Source: Chrysophaeum taylorii
Taxonomy: Eukaryota > Sar > Pelagophyceae > Pelagomonadales > Pelagomonadaceae
Length of the DNA: 64,000 bases
Direction: 5' to 3'
Assembly (NCBI GenBank): GCA_029834535.1
Contig: JAQMWT010000416.1
Coordinates: forward strand, 1 to 64,000
Below the pieces are notes generated by a model. It was not told where the DNA came from and did no database searches. It was given only the letters and a program-made list of their open reading frames with translations. This document shows positions 18,201 to 28,887 of this stretch, piece after piece; the stretch's first letter is position 1; every line of letters begins with the position of its first letter. The translations under genes and the position numbers were made by a program.

Positions 18201-20371
18201 CGCAAGCGTGTGGCGTCCAGAAGAGAGCTATGCAAGGGGACATACAGGACCGAAGTTGTCGCAATGGAATCGTGCATAGTTTGCGGCTGATCGGGTCGTT
18301 CAGAACGCTCGAAATCTGTGTCTGTTACTGCAGCCATGGGGAAAGCTTTCCAGGGGCTTGGTCGCGGTGAGACATAAGGATCGGCAGTCAAAAGGAGTGC
18401 ATCCTCCGACCGAAAGTTAGGGAGCGGGTGATCAGGTGCTGCGACTGGTGCTCGTGCGAAGACATCCATCGAATCGTGACATGGTGGTCGCAGATGGGTC
18501 CATGCAACCTGCTGAGCAGTGTCATCCAGTGCATCCGGCCGAGAAGGTGGATGGTGGGTGCAGCAGCGAGCGTCGGTGAGCGGCAGTGCGCGCCTGTCTT
18601 CGGGGGAGAAGGCGGCGAGGTGGAACGAGCTTCGAAGTGATCGGGAGCTGCTGATCGAGAGATGTCGAACAAGGCGGGAGTGCCTGGTGAATCTGGGCTG
18701 ATACCTGCAGGTGCGGTGAGTGCGTGCCTGCGAGTATGGTGACCGTGGGACCGTTGACAGCGCGTCTTGTCCATGTGGATACGGCATTGCGGGATCATTG
18801 ATGGTGCTTGGATTAGGCGGCTGATCTGGAATGGTCGAGGAGACCATCTTCGAGACTAGTGAAGTGGGTCTTGCTTCTTCGCTGTACGCATCACACCAGG
18901 GGGCTGAATCCGAGGGGATGTTGTCAGTGGCCTGCGACTCTTGTGCCTGGGGCATAGAATACGGCGGAGCCTTAGGTTCTTGGGTGTGATTGCCATAGTC
19001 GATGTAGGCATAATACTCGGGAACATCTCGAGGTGTCTTGTTCTTTGACTTGTCGAAAGTGGGAACGAGGTGGCTTGGTGTTCCTTCGACAAGGCCGCTT
19101 CCTGGGCCGTTGTGCCCGAAAAGAGAAGACGCCCTTATGCATGTTTTGGCAGCATGATGGTGAGCATGACCATCAGGCAAAGAGCTGTCTTTTGATAGTT
19201 CGGAACTTGTCGACTCTTGATGTTGGTGGTCTTGTTTCTTGGTGGGTCTTTGCACGTGGTGATCGTCGCTGGTGGTAGGGATACGGTCGCCGGTGTTGGA
19301 TGTTCGCCCTCGCAACTCGGACGCGGGTATGTGGTCGAGTTGGAATGAACCAGGTGGCTGATAAGGCGAGCGGGTGCAAAGGGGTTCAGGGGGTGCCAGA
19401 GAGGCGAAGAGTGATTTGGCTGAGGAGGAGGGGCCAGAGATGGCGGGGAGTTGAGAACAGAGAGACGGAGTGGGTGTTGAACCAGGAGAACCAGGTCCGG
19501 GGCATCCGTGGAGGTGGTGATGATACTCGGGGAGAATCGGGGGAGAGGCATTGGAGGTTGTTTCGGAAGGGGATGAGGGTTGGTTGTGGATGGGGAAAGG
19601 AGGTAAAAGATGCGATGCAGCATCTTGGGTGGGGTGGGTGGCATCCAAGGAGGTAAGAATGGTGTGGAGGACGGCGTTGGTTTCAAAGTGGGAGTTGCGG
19701 ATGTCAGCGTGGGCAGTTTCGAGTGCCTTGAACTGGGTGTGGGTGAGATGGAGTTCAGCGTGGGTGGAGACCAGTTCGTCGGCTTGGATGGCGAGCTGGG
19801 CAGTGGCGAAAGCCAGGGCGACGTCGGTGATGGTGAGTTTGTTCGCTGTGGAGGACAAAGCATTGTCCTTGCGAATGAGCGTGGCCTTGGTTGCGGCCAA
19901 GTCAGCGGTTTGGGAGCGTAATGCAGCCTTAGTGGTGGCCAACTCGCGTTGGAGCGCAGACGGAGGTGCATTGGAACTTTGAGAAAGGAGGTGGGTGTTT
20001 GCTTGGGTGGAGACGGAGGAATGGTCGTAGTCGTGGAATGCGTAGTCACGCGGGTGGAGGTGCAAATCGGGGGAACAGCGACTTTCGAAAGGTGATGAAG
20101 GTCTGTCAGGAGGGTCCGACGGTTGGGCGGCAGGAGCTTGAGCCGCGGAAGGAGCTGGGGTAGGAATGGAAGTGCCGGGGCCGTCGTGGCCGTAGGTGGC
20201 ATGGTCTTTTGGATGGAGAGGAAAGTCCTGAGGAGACACTACTTGCGGAAGATGATGGATATCGGACAAGAGAATCCGACAGTGGGGCGGCAGGAGCTTG
20301 AGCCGCGGTGGGGGCTTGGTCAGGGATGAAGGTGCCAGGGCCGTCATGGCCGTAGGTGGCATGATCATCAA
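15269..20371 (-). CDS. 1,700-residue low-complexity protein of E1, unknown function
   Basis: An uninterrupted frame of 1,700 codons. The N-terminal part is Pro/Ser/Thr/His-rich with YGHDGPG motifs. A heptad-like helical segment follows at about residues 130-240 (ATTKAALRSQTADLAATKA, then ELVSTHAELHLTHTQFKALE), probably a coiled coil. Long His/Ser/Thr/Pro-rich stretches come next, with recurring LRGR[IT]S motifs. No enzyme motif or zinc knuckle is seen. E2 carries about half of it in broken form with very similar sequence. The openness over 5.1 kb argues that it was coding recently. A Gag-like or structural role is possible but unproven. Confidence 0.5.
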   Translation of the reverse strand: MMIMPPTAMTALAPSSLTKPPPRLKLLPPHCRILLSDIHHLPQVVSPQDFPLHPKDHATYGHDGPGTSIPTPAPSAAQAPAAQPSDPPDRPSSPFESRCSPDLHLHPRDYAFHDYDHSSVSTQANTHLLSQSSNAPPSALQRELATTKAALRSQTADLAATKATLIRKDNALSSTANKLTITDVALAFATAQLAIQADELVSTHAELHLTHTQFKALETAHADIRNSHFETNAVLHTILTSLDATHPTQDAASHLLPPFPIHNQPSSPSETTSNASPPILPEYHHHLHGCPGPGSPGSTPTPSLCSQLPAISGPSSSAKSLFASLAPPEPLCTRSPYQPPGSFQLDHIPASELRGRTSNTGDRIPTTSDDHHVQRPTKKQDHQHQESTSSELSKDSSLPDGHAHHHAAKTCIRASSLFGHNGPGSGLVEGTPSHLVPTFDKSKNKTPRDVPEYYAYIDYGNHTQEPKAPPYSMPQAQESQATDNIPSDSAPWCDAYSEEARPTSLVSKMVSSTIPDQPPNPSTINDPAMPYPHGQDALSTVPRSPYSQARTHRTCRYQPRFTRHSRLVRHLSISSSRSLRSSFHLAAFSPEDRRALPLTDARCCTHHPPSRPDALDDTAQQVAWTHLRPPCHDSMDVFARAPVAAPDHPLPNFRSEDALLLTADPYVSPRPSPWKAFPMAAVTDTDFERSERPDQPQTMHDSIATTSVLYVPLHSSLLDATRLRCLWKIDVALSGNILRALCTDSLQLNHFCKHFRITGKYDKRSKSAAGSTTNMHPSHVRCLPQKRLIAQHVTPHLRTHVTCPHLRMLYTPKGNPGHYGTHCSGPSISAIEDAPSRTDPYIALGSRALSFGDPSFRIPALDPKHSRQDTLHHGISAHAPICPTLQTGQPRATPLSALTSDHPHHALSLLEHDTLFDALRVTASNTTTLVISTDTPRRNVSHDLQITNISRSRPHHVAHALRGRISIGDLTGLSMHFPTSDFELTSYFMAIPNAKTSEAAHSCLWNFKATETARQERTRLSTAAQQLLIVSHIATSTISQSLLDDKTKDKTTTASYTSQLIDVADETKQTNCTARFQTMQTMLRSNAQLLDHAHVLSPDLALLLAPVPFIADAPHPMDQSLRYVPLAEAPPQDTADHAQAIVSTLQSYAHPLNSYQRGYLSQSGHCTTSVSPDTRSTHRSFAITSSHLLDDYDLEHELIATLESYPRRNPTLESPQPLPQELWPPDATHVLVVSPLVSSKAFCCSRDKMQPSHATITAFSFGTQAFTSCDSFTPIVPRHTATKIEMDCVPPSSLSATPDMLLPALLASPTTSDSAPIALYDVICHIPIKAQTPHRLQCSRDGTLTAPLGLDYKHCAIPMVHSQSTETHARLSHSTMPKHLSIHDTQNTVVSATAEAPPPTATRLCARFAIMVSPSHRQFEDFTQLELRGRISIPPTTRFISIRNSHASYGYSGYIGTQFKARTEVPLSKDLCHTPRPDEHSSFLPLQRDSRRPNPRRFVMTLSSVVNAIQSLPHSSVSLLQVTPITFQLTRFYPAWCHMQTKFCHATATRRSYRQSRAINARHQMIAARGVLCSPLLASLPAPCLTLKLCTTMVRLQHNFTRNPRPVLIISRICRHCYQNHASDIAQIARAYYALMTHSVRSSPFALQVPSCRTRSPTAAIAVRTQSTLSVALARITPNLHRLDTRSALSIPPNLTAAHR

Positions 20372-21075
20372 GGAGATGAGTGGTGCGGCGAGGGGGTTGA
20401 CGAGGATGTTGGGGAACTTGAATAGATGGTGTAGCGGGAGTCGCCGATAGCGGGGAGTTAGGCTCCAGTGAAGGAGGTGGAGGCTCCGGTGGGGTTGGTG
20501 GAGTGAAGGGAGTAATGTTTAGTGGCGGTGGTGGTCGAGTGTTCAACATTGCTGGTGCGATATTCGAACAAGGTGGAGTGCCCTCGTGAATGTGGGGTGT
20601 GCCAGGATGTGGAGTAACCTTGACTATGCCTGGGTCCGGAGGGAAGGCAGTGGGGTCTGAAACTTTACCGTGGGGTGTTTGATATCCGGTGGGGTTGTCG
20701 GCATGAGGGGGAGTGACCATCGAGATGATCGGGTCTTGGGTCGCGACTTCGTGAGAAGTTCGCTTTTGCTTGAGGGGAGTTGCCGTATGAACAGCTGGTT
20801 GGGGAGCTTGTTCAAGTTGCTCGTCTTGATCGAGTTGCACGTCTTGATCAAGTTGCTCGTCTCGAGCTTCGATTGCGGCAATAATTTTTGCTAATTTTTG
20901 CTCTTAGAACAGCGTACTCAGCGGCGATTTCAGCGGCGATTTTGACTTTGATAATAGCTTGATCAGCGGCGACTTGATCAAAGAAATTAGCTTTGAGCTG
21001 TTGCATGAGAGCTTGTTGTGCAGTGAATTGCGTCGCTACTTCCAGACTCGGGACTTGCGGGTCGTGAGTCACCAC
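20106..21075 (-). pseudogene. N-terminal part of the E1 protein, frameshifted
   Basis: Two open pieces. The first (21,075-20,848) begins MVTHDPQVPSLEVATQ and holds an Ala/Gln-rich helical stretch (ALMQQLKANFFDQ, IAAEIAAEYAVLRAKI). The second (20,840-20,106) has QLDQDEQLEQAPQPAV repeats, a long Pro-rich region and DDHATYGHDGPGTF. The giant ORF takes over in another frame near 20,300. E2 shows the same order (from 50,026), where the first piece continues in frame into the EARDEQLDQD stretch, so the breaks in E1 look like mutations. Confidence 0.45.
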
Positions 21076-21963
21076 AATCGTTTTCGGGGTTGCGTTTTGC
21101 GCGTTGTTGCTTGCCTTTCACACTTTGTTCACACTTGTTCGCCAGTAGCAAGCGACGAGACTTGACTACGGTCTTAATTAAAACTTTCAGGAACCTCGGG
21201 AGATTGCTCTAGCCTGGAAATCCTGAGTCTTCGTCCGAGACGTCGATCGAGATCGATGTCTCTAGGAGGACGTTTCTCTACCAGTACCGGACTGGGTCCA
21301 AACCTAGAGAACAGTAAAAATACAGTAAAAATCACTGTGCCTCTGGTAGAGAATGGTGGCAGTGGTAGTGCTGCCTTTCGTCCTGTCCTCTAACGACACA
21401 AAGAGCAGCACGGTGTTCGACACCGCGATTTGGGGTTGTTTCGTGTGAGTGTGAGGTAGGGGGGGGGGGTCCTAACCCGAAATGGAATTTTCTATCTCTA
21501 ATGTTACACTGACGTGTTGCTATGTGTCGTCTGTCGTGTGCCGAGGCTAGGGGGGCCCTGCCTTTTAGTTCCCTGAAACCTACTTATCCTTGCCAGACTC
21601 ACGCGGTGAGACGGGATGGTGTCTCCGTGATCTAACCACTGCCTAGCGGAATTCTCAGCAAGCGGAAATAAAAGTCGAAGTAAGCCACATGACCTACTTT
21701 CGAGAAATCGACCAAAAGCCGCCGACATAACAACGGAACAGAGAGTAAGATGGCGCGCCGACAACGTGAGCGCGTCTTCGACAGCATTGGCCCCAAAAAC
21801 CATCCGCCTCTCCGGCTCATGCGGTTCTCTCGCGTCGCCCGCGAGTACAAACTCGTCTACCGCTCCGAGGCGAGGTTTTAATAGGTACTCGAGGTTTTGA
21901 ATTAGCGCGTCAGTCATGACGGGCTAGGCTAGGCGCATCTTCTTGCGTTTGGAGCTATAGGGT

Positions 21964-22322
21964 AACTAACTAGCTAACTTCAGACCTCTCCCGAGCATGG
22001 GAGCCAGGCCGGACCGACAGGAGCCAGTCCGGAATTACGGGCCTGTAGACGAGGAGCGCCGAAAGGTCGGTCGGCGGAGAGTGACCATCGAGTTTGTCGC
22101 CATGCGACGAGGAGACCGCGATGTGACTGACAACCAACTCGTCGATAACCTTCCGTCTTCGCCCCCCGGCCATACCCCGTCCCACTGCGAACGTTCCGGC
22201 TGCCAACCGGCCCGCCCGGGAGGCGAATAGGTGCCAACCTACGCCGGGAGGGCGGATGCCCTCGCAAGGCTCAGGATTCATGAGGCACCGTCCTCCATCG
22301 CAACCGCAGTCGGCGATCAGGG
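21964..22322 (-). mobile_element. SINE-like element, subfamily B
   Basis: It reads from the GTTA-type tail at 21,964 to the head at 22,322 on the minus strand. It shares the last about 75 bp (ggctcccatgctcgggagag, then gtctgaagttag) and part of the head (ggttgcgatggaggacgg) with subfamily A but differs between. Related copies are at 31,412-31,711 and 53,901-54,264. It is flanked by a direct repeat of about 105 bp (21,859-21,963 and 22,325-22,430). Confidence 0.75.
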
Positions 22323-22436
22323 TAACCGCTCCGAGGCGAGGTTTTAATAGGTACTCGAGGTTTTGAATTAGCGCGTCAGTCATGACGGGCTAGGCTAGGC
22401 GCATCTTCTTTCGTTTGGAGCTATAGGGTATAGCAT

Positions 22437-22848
22437 CCTAACCCTGCGGTCGCTAACCGTTGGTTACGATGGAGGACGGCACCTAACACGCTTGCTCCCT
22501 GCGGCGGCCCCGACCGTCCCGGAGTGAGAGGGTGTCTGCTCGCTTCCCGGGCTGGCCGGTTAGCACCCGGAAAGTCCGCGCTGGGATGGGGTTCGCTCGG
22601 TTGGGCAGAACGCGACGGACAGGTCGATTGTTCGTGGACCAACACGTCCGCGGCCTGCGACGCTTTTGCACGACCTCGCACAAGACCGCGCGCAGTGGCG
22701 GTCCACCATCAACAAGTCCGTCCTCGTCCCTCGTCTCTGCCCCAACTGCGTGATTATCCTCTGTGATTCCGTACCGGCTGCTGCCGGTCCGGCCTGGCTC
22801 CCATGCTCGGGAGAGGTCTGAAGTTAGTTAGTTAGTTAGTCAGTTAGT
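22437..22848 (+). mobile_element. SINE-like element, subfamily A
   Basis: A full-length copy starting cctaaccctgcgg and ending in an imperfect GTTA tail. It is followed by accgctccgag, the same 11-mer that precedes the insertion block at 21,859. Sequence is about as in the G1 copy at 11,283. Confidence 0.75.
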
Positions 22849-23010
22849 TACCGCTCCGAGGACGTGGGCACCGCCGAGTTCGAACACGCCGAAATCGAAC
22901 GACAAAGAGAGGCTGCGCGTCTCGAGCGCAAACACTCATCCCATCGCGCGATCGACGCGTCAATTCTATCCACGTTGACTCAGGAGGAGGATAACGTCGC
23001 TGCCTAGCTA

Positions 23011-23380
23011 TATGCATGACTCTGATGATGACCTCGGCACACGAAAAGCGTGGCGAGAGGACAAGGAACTGTCCCCTCGCGTATCGGAGCCGCTCTACGG
23101 ACCGACTTGAGTCGCTTCCGATCGCTAGCGGCACATAGGGCGCCAAAATTGGACTCGTAAAACGGTCGCCAACTCCAGGCATAGTGTATATAAGTCAGAC
23201 GGGCTCGCCCGGAGTCACTTGTACCTTAACGGACAGCCCGAGAGGACCTCCTCGGAGGCCCGAACGAAACTCCGGTCCAAATATACCGATTTCCCCCTCA
23301 AAAAAACCGCAGACCCGGTTGGGTTTATGGTCGAATAAGCTTGTAAAGTATAAGCTTGAGTGGTTGATGTTGGTTTAAAG
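23011..23380 (+). repeat. Flanking segment repeated (inverted) at 33.08-33.47 kb
   Basis: After the stop of the small gene remnant, about 370 bp match the reverse complement of 33,080-33,470 ('ctcggcacacgaaaagcgtggcgag', 'gggctcgcccggagtcac', 'cccgaacgaaact'). It contains a TATA-like gtgtatataag at about 23,186, which is degraded in the other copy. The repeated unit therefore covers both gene remnant and flank, about 700 bp without SINEs. Confidence 0.5.
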
Positions 23381-23546
23381 CCTTCAACGGTGGATGGTGG
23401 TTGTCCGGTTTGGATAGTGTTAACGATAGCCTCTAATACTTGACGTCTGTGGTATTGCGGAGCGGAGCTGAGCTGAGCTCGGTTTGGGTGGCCTGCAGCC
23501 TGGCTTGAGAGCTCCGAGAAGCCGCTACGATAACAGCCAGGTCGTC

Positions 23547-23659
23547 GCGCATTTGCTGATGCGCATTTGCTGATGCGCATTTGCTGGTGCGCATTTGCTG
23601 ATGCGCATTTGCTGGTGCGCATTTGCTGATGCGCATTTGCTGGTGCGCATTTGCTGATG
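23547..23659. repeat. 14-bp minisatellite, unit TGRTGCGCATTTGC
   Basis: Eight tandem copies alternate between TGATGC and TGGTGC forms. On the minus strand it reads as repeats of ANAHQQMRISKC, which I take as a by-product and not a gene. Confidence 0.85.
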
Positions 23660-25466
23660 CCCTTCAATCGAGTGACTAGTTTCTGCAGCATCTTCTTGGT
23701 GCTACGAGTTGATCTTCGGTGACTGCGACATGTTTGCAACGGAATCTTGAGCTCGGGGGTTTACCGGTATCAAGAGTCTGAGGCGCTTGATGGACCAGGT
23801 CGTTTTAAGCCGTCAAACTTGTAGAAAGGTCATCGGGACGCAAGGGTGACTTTGCCGTTACTGTTCCTGCGCTCAATCCTGGAGACAGTCAACATTAACA
23901 ACTCTAAACAAAGACTGCATCGGTCCCTTCTACAGTGGCAGTAGGCTGTCTGGTGTTCGACTTGTGTCCAACAACAACGAGAAAGCGACAACTGTAATAG
24001 TCTGTATGTCAACCGTCGTGATTACCACGCCGGGGTGGGAGCGCCAGGTCTCGGGCGGGAGCGCAAACGCTGTAGTTAAGTGCCGACGCCTCGGGCGGGA
24101 CATAGTCGCAGGGAAAGAGCATCTCGAACGGTCTTCAGAATGGCCACGCCCCCAGCGGAAGCAGTCAGCAGAGTAGCACAGGGCAGGCTGGAAACCAACT
24201 AACGCTTCTAGAGAACTGCTCCTGTCACTGAGTCTCAATCTGAAATAGCTGAGTAGAAGTAGTGAAGCACTTGGTCACCTGAGGCATACATCCATGTGAG
24301 CCTGGCCAGCTTGCCAGTACGAACAAGCATTCCGTAGTCGTGGCAGCTGTAGCTGGCGTACTCCTAAACCAAACGAGACTCTCATGTGTGTTGGCTTGAA
24401 ACCTGCACATAGTTCACCTCGGGTTATAACGAAAGCCAAGAGGGGTCCAAGTCCACCATCATTCGTGGACCTTCCATGCGAAGTTCATCCACACCACTTA
24501 CAAGATCCCCAAATCCCTTCCTGGTGCGTCTTATTTCATACCTGGTTCTCACAAAAAGCTTGCAACATGCAAAAATACTTAACTCGGTATTTCCGGTCAA
24601 GGTAAGCTCGAGCTCGCCTTAATCGCCTGTAGAGTCTGTACAATGCCGACCGGCACTAGTTCGAGCAAAGTGATGCCAGCGAACACGAGAGGGGTATTCA
24701 ATTTGCCAGTGGACGTAATTCAGTCTGATAGTTTTCAATTCGGAACGATGATCACAACTTGCATATACTTGTTAAGCTCTCCCCGAAGTCCATCACGCGC
24801 GAGCCGATCCAGGCTTCGAGCTAAAGGATGGAAGCGACATTGTCCGATTATGAGAATCAATAAGCTTCGCTACGTGCGTCGCGAAAAGGTCACAGCGAAT
24901 GGGCATTTCAAGCTCATAAAATGGATTTTTGAGAACATAGTCTGCAAACAACTCGTATATTTGCATAAGCACAATATCCAGCATTGGTTTGACTTGACTT
25001 GATGCAGCTGTCACCACGAACGTAAAACCTGTCAGTGTCTTTAAGCACTGAAGCTTAATCGATTCAGTTTCGAGTTGTTTGATGCCTGCCGAGGCATCAG
25101 GTGCTACTTGCGCCAAAATTGCGTTCAACCTGCACTCGACCTCTCCATGTAAGCAATCACATGCGATGGTTACGAGTGAAACGTCGAGCCAATGCGCCTG
25201 TGGTCGTAGGTTTCGACCCTATGTATCGCTACACCTACAGCCAATCGTTGCTGCTGAGATACGGCGCAGATCGTGACAAGTTCTGGTTGTAGATGAGCCC
25301 GCCGGACCTACAGAAAATATTAACCAGGTGCTGCATTGAGTTCTCACTTGTTGATTATGAGAAGTTGCAGAAATGCCATTACGGGTTCATTAAATTTTGT
25401 AGTCTCAAAACCTCTTGGGGCAACCAGCCTATTTGGGGACTTTTACTAAATGAATTATTCGGTTAT
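23660..25466. other. Unassigned region
   Basis: About 1.8 kb with only short open frames on both strands (none above about 120 codons), no recognisable domain and no match to other repeats in the window. It ends exactly where R3 begins (acaagtgcagg at 25,467). Confidence 0.4.
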
Positions 25467-26487
25467 ACAAGTGCAGGACAGTAAGTTCACCTAGTCCCAA
25501 TCTCTAACCCCAGCAAGTTCACCTGTTTCTGTTAAGTTCACCTAGTCCCAATCTCTAACCCCAGCAAATTCGGTGTAAACCCAATCTCTAACCCCAGTAA
25601 GTTCGGCGTAAACCCACAGTGGGCCACACCCACTCTCCTTTGAGCTCGTCGCTCTCACCCCCGCCGATCTAAGCTGCTTTGATCCGCACACGCCGCTAAG
25701 CTTTGAGTTTACTCTAAAAGCCCCAGTAAGTTCACACTTGGTCTCAGTAAGTTCACCTGGTCACTAAGTTCACTTAGTCCCAACCTCTAACCCCAGTAAG
25801 TTCCCTGGTTCCAGTAAGTTCACCTGGTCCCAGTAAGCTAACCTATAGTGCGCGTGTAGACGCCGGGAGGGGGCTTATCGGTATTGCGCAGCACGTGTGG
25901 GGTAGGGTGGAGTCGTCGACCCAGAAGAGGATATCCTCGGGGTTGCCGATCGACAGAGAGCCACGTAGAGCTGGACGTAGCGGAAGACGGGCTTCGTCAA
26001 GAGGACGCCGACCTCGCGGGGCGTCTGGCCCTGGATCTTGGTGATCGTTTGGCGTCGGCGGGCCTTAAGGGATACAGGTTGGAGGAGCCTCGGTGACAAC
26101 GACACGATCGATCATGTATCTGGTACCGTTGCAGTGGCCGTGCGACGGGTCGAGGTTGCGAAGACTTTAAGCTCGCGATCAAAGTCAGCATGCCGTTGGT
26201 TGTCAGGGAGTTCAAAACTCGACTCTTGAGAGCGAGGCGTCGTCTTCCGACCCAACCTAGTCGGCCGAAAAGAACTCCGACGCCTCGTCTCCGGGAAAAA
26301 AAGGCCGCGGTCATGCGCGCGTTGTCAGCATCGACAACATCGTTTCGACGGGGCGTGAGAATGGCGCGCTGAAAGAGCCGCCGCGGGTCGTGGAAACAGT
26401 CTGCGAGGTCGCCGTAGACGGCTTGGAGGATCAATGCCTGCCTGGCTCGCGGGCCTACCTGATCCTTACCCTAAATCGAGGGACAAA

Positions 26488-26779
26488 CATCGCTGCGCGA
26501 ACCTGGGTGGCAAGCGGCTGCGCCAACTTCACAGAGGCAAAGGCGGCCCAAACTCGCCGCATCTACCGTGAGTGGGGGATCGCCAACGCATTAGGCCGGG
26601 CTCGCTGTGCCCTCACCGCCCTCACCCATGTCGCCGCCTCGGGGAACCCCGCCCAGGCCGCCCGATCCCAGCAGGACGTCACCCTTCGTCTCACATACGT
26701 CCGGCTGCAGCATGCGTACGACCTACGGGCGGGGCCCGTCCTCTCGCCTGCCCCACGCCTCGGCGATGACCCCGACTAG
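26488..26779 (+). pseudogene. 3' end of the R-family nuclease ORF in R3
   Basis: It encodes AARTWVASGCANFTEAKAAQ to the stop after DDPD, nearly identical to the C-terminus of the R1 protein (4,327-4,619). The upstream nuclease motifs are missing. The frame reads in from the 5' region without a start of its own, so no function is expected. Confidence 0.75.
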
Positions 26780-26900
26780 GTCCCGCGTACTTATCTCCGC
26801 CCGTCAGGCACATCCCTCATACCCCACAAACTCACCCACATCCTTCATGCTCCCCACACACACCCCCCTCTTAGCGGTCGACATTTAAGGACAAACAGAT

Positions 26901-27302
<402 letters not shown>

Positions 27303-27371
27303 TGTCGATTAGTAGTTAGGATGTACCGTAGGCCGTTTGGCGAATAGTAATTCTGGTTCCGCAGTACCCTA

Positions 27372-27685
27372 CGTGTCCGTTGGGTAAGTACATAGTCGGT
27401 TTGCGGGAGTCGATACCCTTACGTGCGCTTTCGTTGGCGAACTATTTTGTTGTTTTGCGGGCGTCAGTACTTCAGGTGCGTGTCCGTTGGCGAAGTATAT
27501 AGTCGGTTGGCGGGAGTCGATACCCTTATGTGCGTGTTCGTTGGCGAAGTATATAGTCGGTTTGCGGGCGTCAGTACTTTAGGTGCGTGCCCGTTGGCGA
27601 AGTATATAGTTGTTTTGTGGGAGCCAGCACTTTAGGTGCGTGTTCGTCGGCGAAGTATATAGTTCTTTTGTGGGAGTTACGTAAT
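27372..27685. repeat. Minisatellite of about 54 bp unit
   Basis: Six or so degenerate units read 'ggtgcgtgttcgttggcga', 'agtatatagtcggtttgcgg' and 'gcgtcagtacttta'. Each has a TATATAG core. It immediately follows R3. Confidence 0.8.
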
Positions 27686-28883
27686 AGTTTATCGGGGGTG
27701 GTGCTGTAATAGTTACTTTTTCGAAAGTCGTAATAGTTGATCGGGAGTCAAATAGATTTGTCGGAGAGAACAAATCGGATGCTGTCCGTTAAGCTGACGC
27801 AGCCGTCCGTTAACGGATCAACTAGGTTTAAGCGTCGGAGTACAGGCCACTCGACACCACGTCAATTTTTCTTTACGTCAACTTGCATCGAACGGCCCGA
27901 AAGCCACGATGACGTGTGAGGAAGAGTGCAGAGTGCGAGCGGGCCAGCTGGCAGGGCGGTGATGAGGCCCGGCAACATGGCGCTGATGGTGATGCTGAGA
28001 TTGTTACGTCTTGGTGCGTGCGCCGCGACACAGTCCATTTTCTTGTTTTTCGGCGCCAGTTGGTTTTAGCACTTGGTCACGGTGGAAAATGTTGGGAAGA
28101 TGTTCTGCAAGCGTAAGGCAGACGTCGAGACGGGCGCCGGAAGCGTGAGGTAGATGTCGAGACGGGCGACCCGGAGCCATACGCTCTGGAGGCGAATTTG
28201 GTGGCTTCGCCGGTTGCGAGGCAGCGGGTGAGACGAGGTCTACGGCCAGAAGACTTAAAACCTTTCTCGAAAGAAGCCCGCATGGCCCTCCGAAACAGCA
28301 CACCCCACGGCGCCCCCTCACCACTGAGCTCCAACCGAGCGCGTCCACGACCAAGATGAGAATGCCAATTGCGCCGACTGGGACTCCAACATCCCCAACG
28401 CCAACATCCCTGACTCCACCTCCGATAACTCCGGCTTCGCGATCTGACCCGAATGCGGAGGGCCCTGTTGCTCTTCGGCACATTGCCGCGAACGTGCTGC
28501 CTTCGGCCGACCACCCCGCGACACCCCGCGCTGTTTCCCGTAGCGGCAAACTTTTGTGCCGTAAAGTAAGCTAGCTCGAGGTTATTCACGCCGGTGACTG
28601 TGGATGCTTCCGAATGTGCGAACCGCGATGATCATCACCCGTTCAAGATTTTTTACCCTGCCGCGAGGGCGAGGGCGGCGGCTGCTAATAAAACATATGG
28701 GTTTCCGTTGGTGGGCTCGGGGCTGTAGCCTTTTATTTGATTCGAAGCCCAATTCATAAAGTCAGGAGACCGGATGGGGCAGTGAGCCCTCGCGTGTTGT
28801 TCTCACCTGGATGGCTTGGTCCGTTGGTCCGCTAGCCGCGGGGAGCACGGTGGTTTGAGCGTCGTGTCGCCCCGAACAATGGG
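27686..28883. other. Unassigned region before G2
   Basis: Short ORFs on both strands, some GC-rich and overlapping (28,004-28,589), with no domain that I recognise and no internal repeat. It is contiguous, across the 4-bp target site, with 44,593 onwards in the chromosome before G2 inserted. Confidence 0.4.
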
Positions 28884-28887
28884 ACGT

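Larger units (their letters stand above)
13130..21503 (-). mobile_element. E1: uncharacterised repeated element with a 1,700-codon ORF
   Basis: A minus-strand unit flanked by direct repeats of about 180 bp: 21,304-21,503 upstream, and 13,130-13,284 joined to 13,619-13,643 downstream, the latter split by a solo LTR. The repeat runs from 'gatagaaaattccattt' through a C run to 'cagtgattttYactgttctcta'. An inverted partial copy, E2, lies at 49,552-53,632. The element carries N-terminal ORFs (21,075-20,106), the giant ORF and a further ORF of 277 codons. No RT, integrase, transposase or helicase motif was seen. The flanking repeats could be LTR-like, but they lack the TG...CA ends expected of LTRs, so the class is open. 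Confidence 0.5.
21640..23010 (+). pseudogene. Small gene remnant interrupted by two SINEs
   Basis: The readable parts are MARRQRERVFDSIGPKNHPP up to KLVYRSE (21,750-21,869), then, after the SINE block, DVGTAEFEHAEIERQREAAR to QEEDNVAA and a stop (22,859-23,010). A homologue in the opposite orientation lies within 33,470-33,760 (MARRQRERVFDIIFPEN), there continuous apart from a frameshift. The 11-mer accgctccgag occurs at 21,859, 22,325 and 22,850, marking the edges of the inserted blocks. The product would be short, basic and helical; function unknown. Confidence 0.5.

Noticed and set aside
16144-20163. Many plus-strand ORFs opposite the E1 giant ORF
   Set aside because: They are short shadows of a 1,700-codon frame on the other strand and are not mirrored consistently in E2.
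23433-23739. Gene coding ANAHQQMRISKC repeats
   Set aside because: It is a translation of a 14-bp minisatellite.
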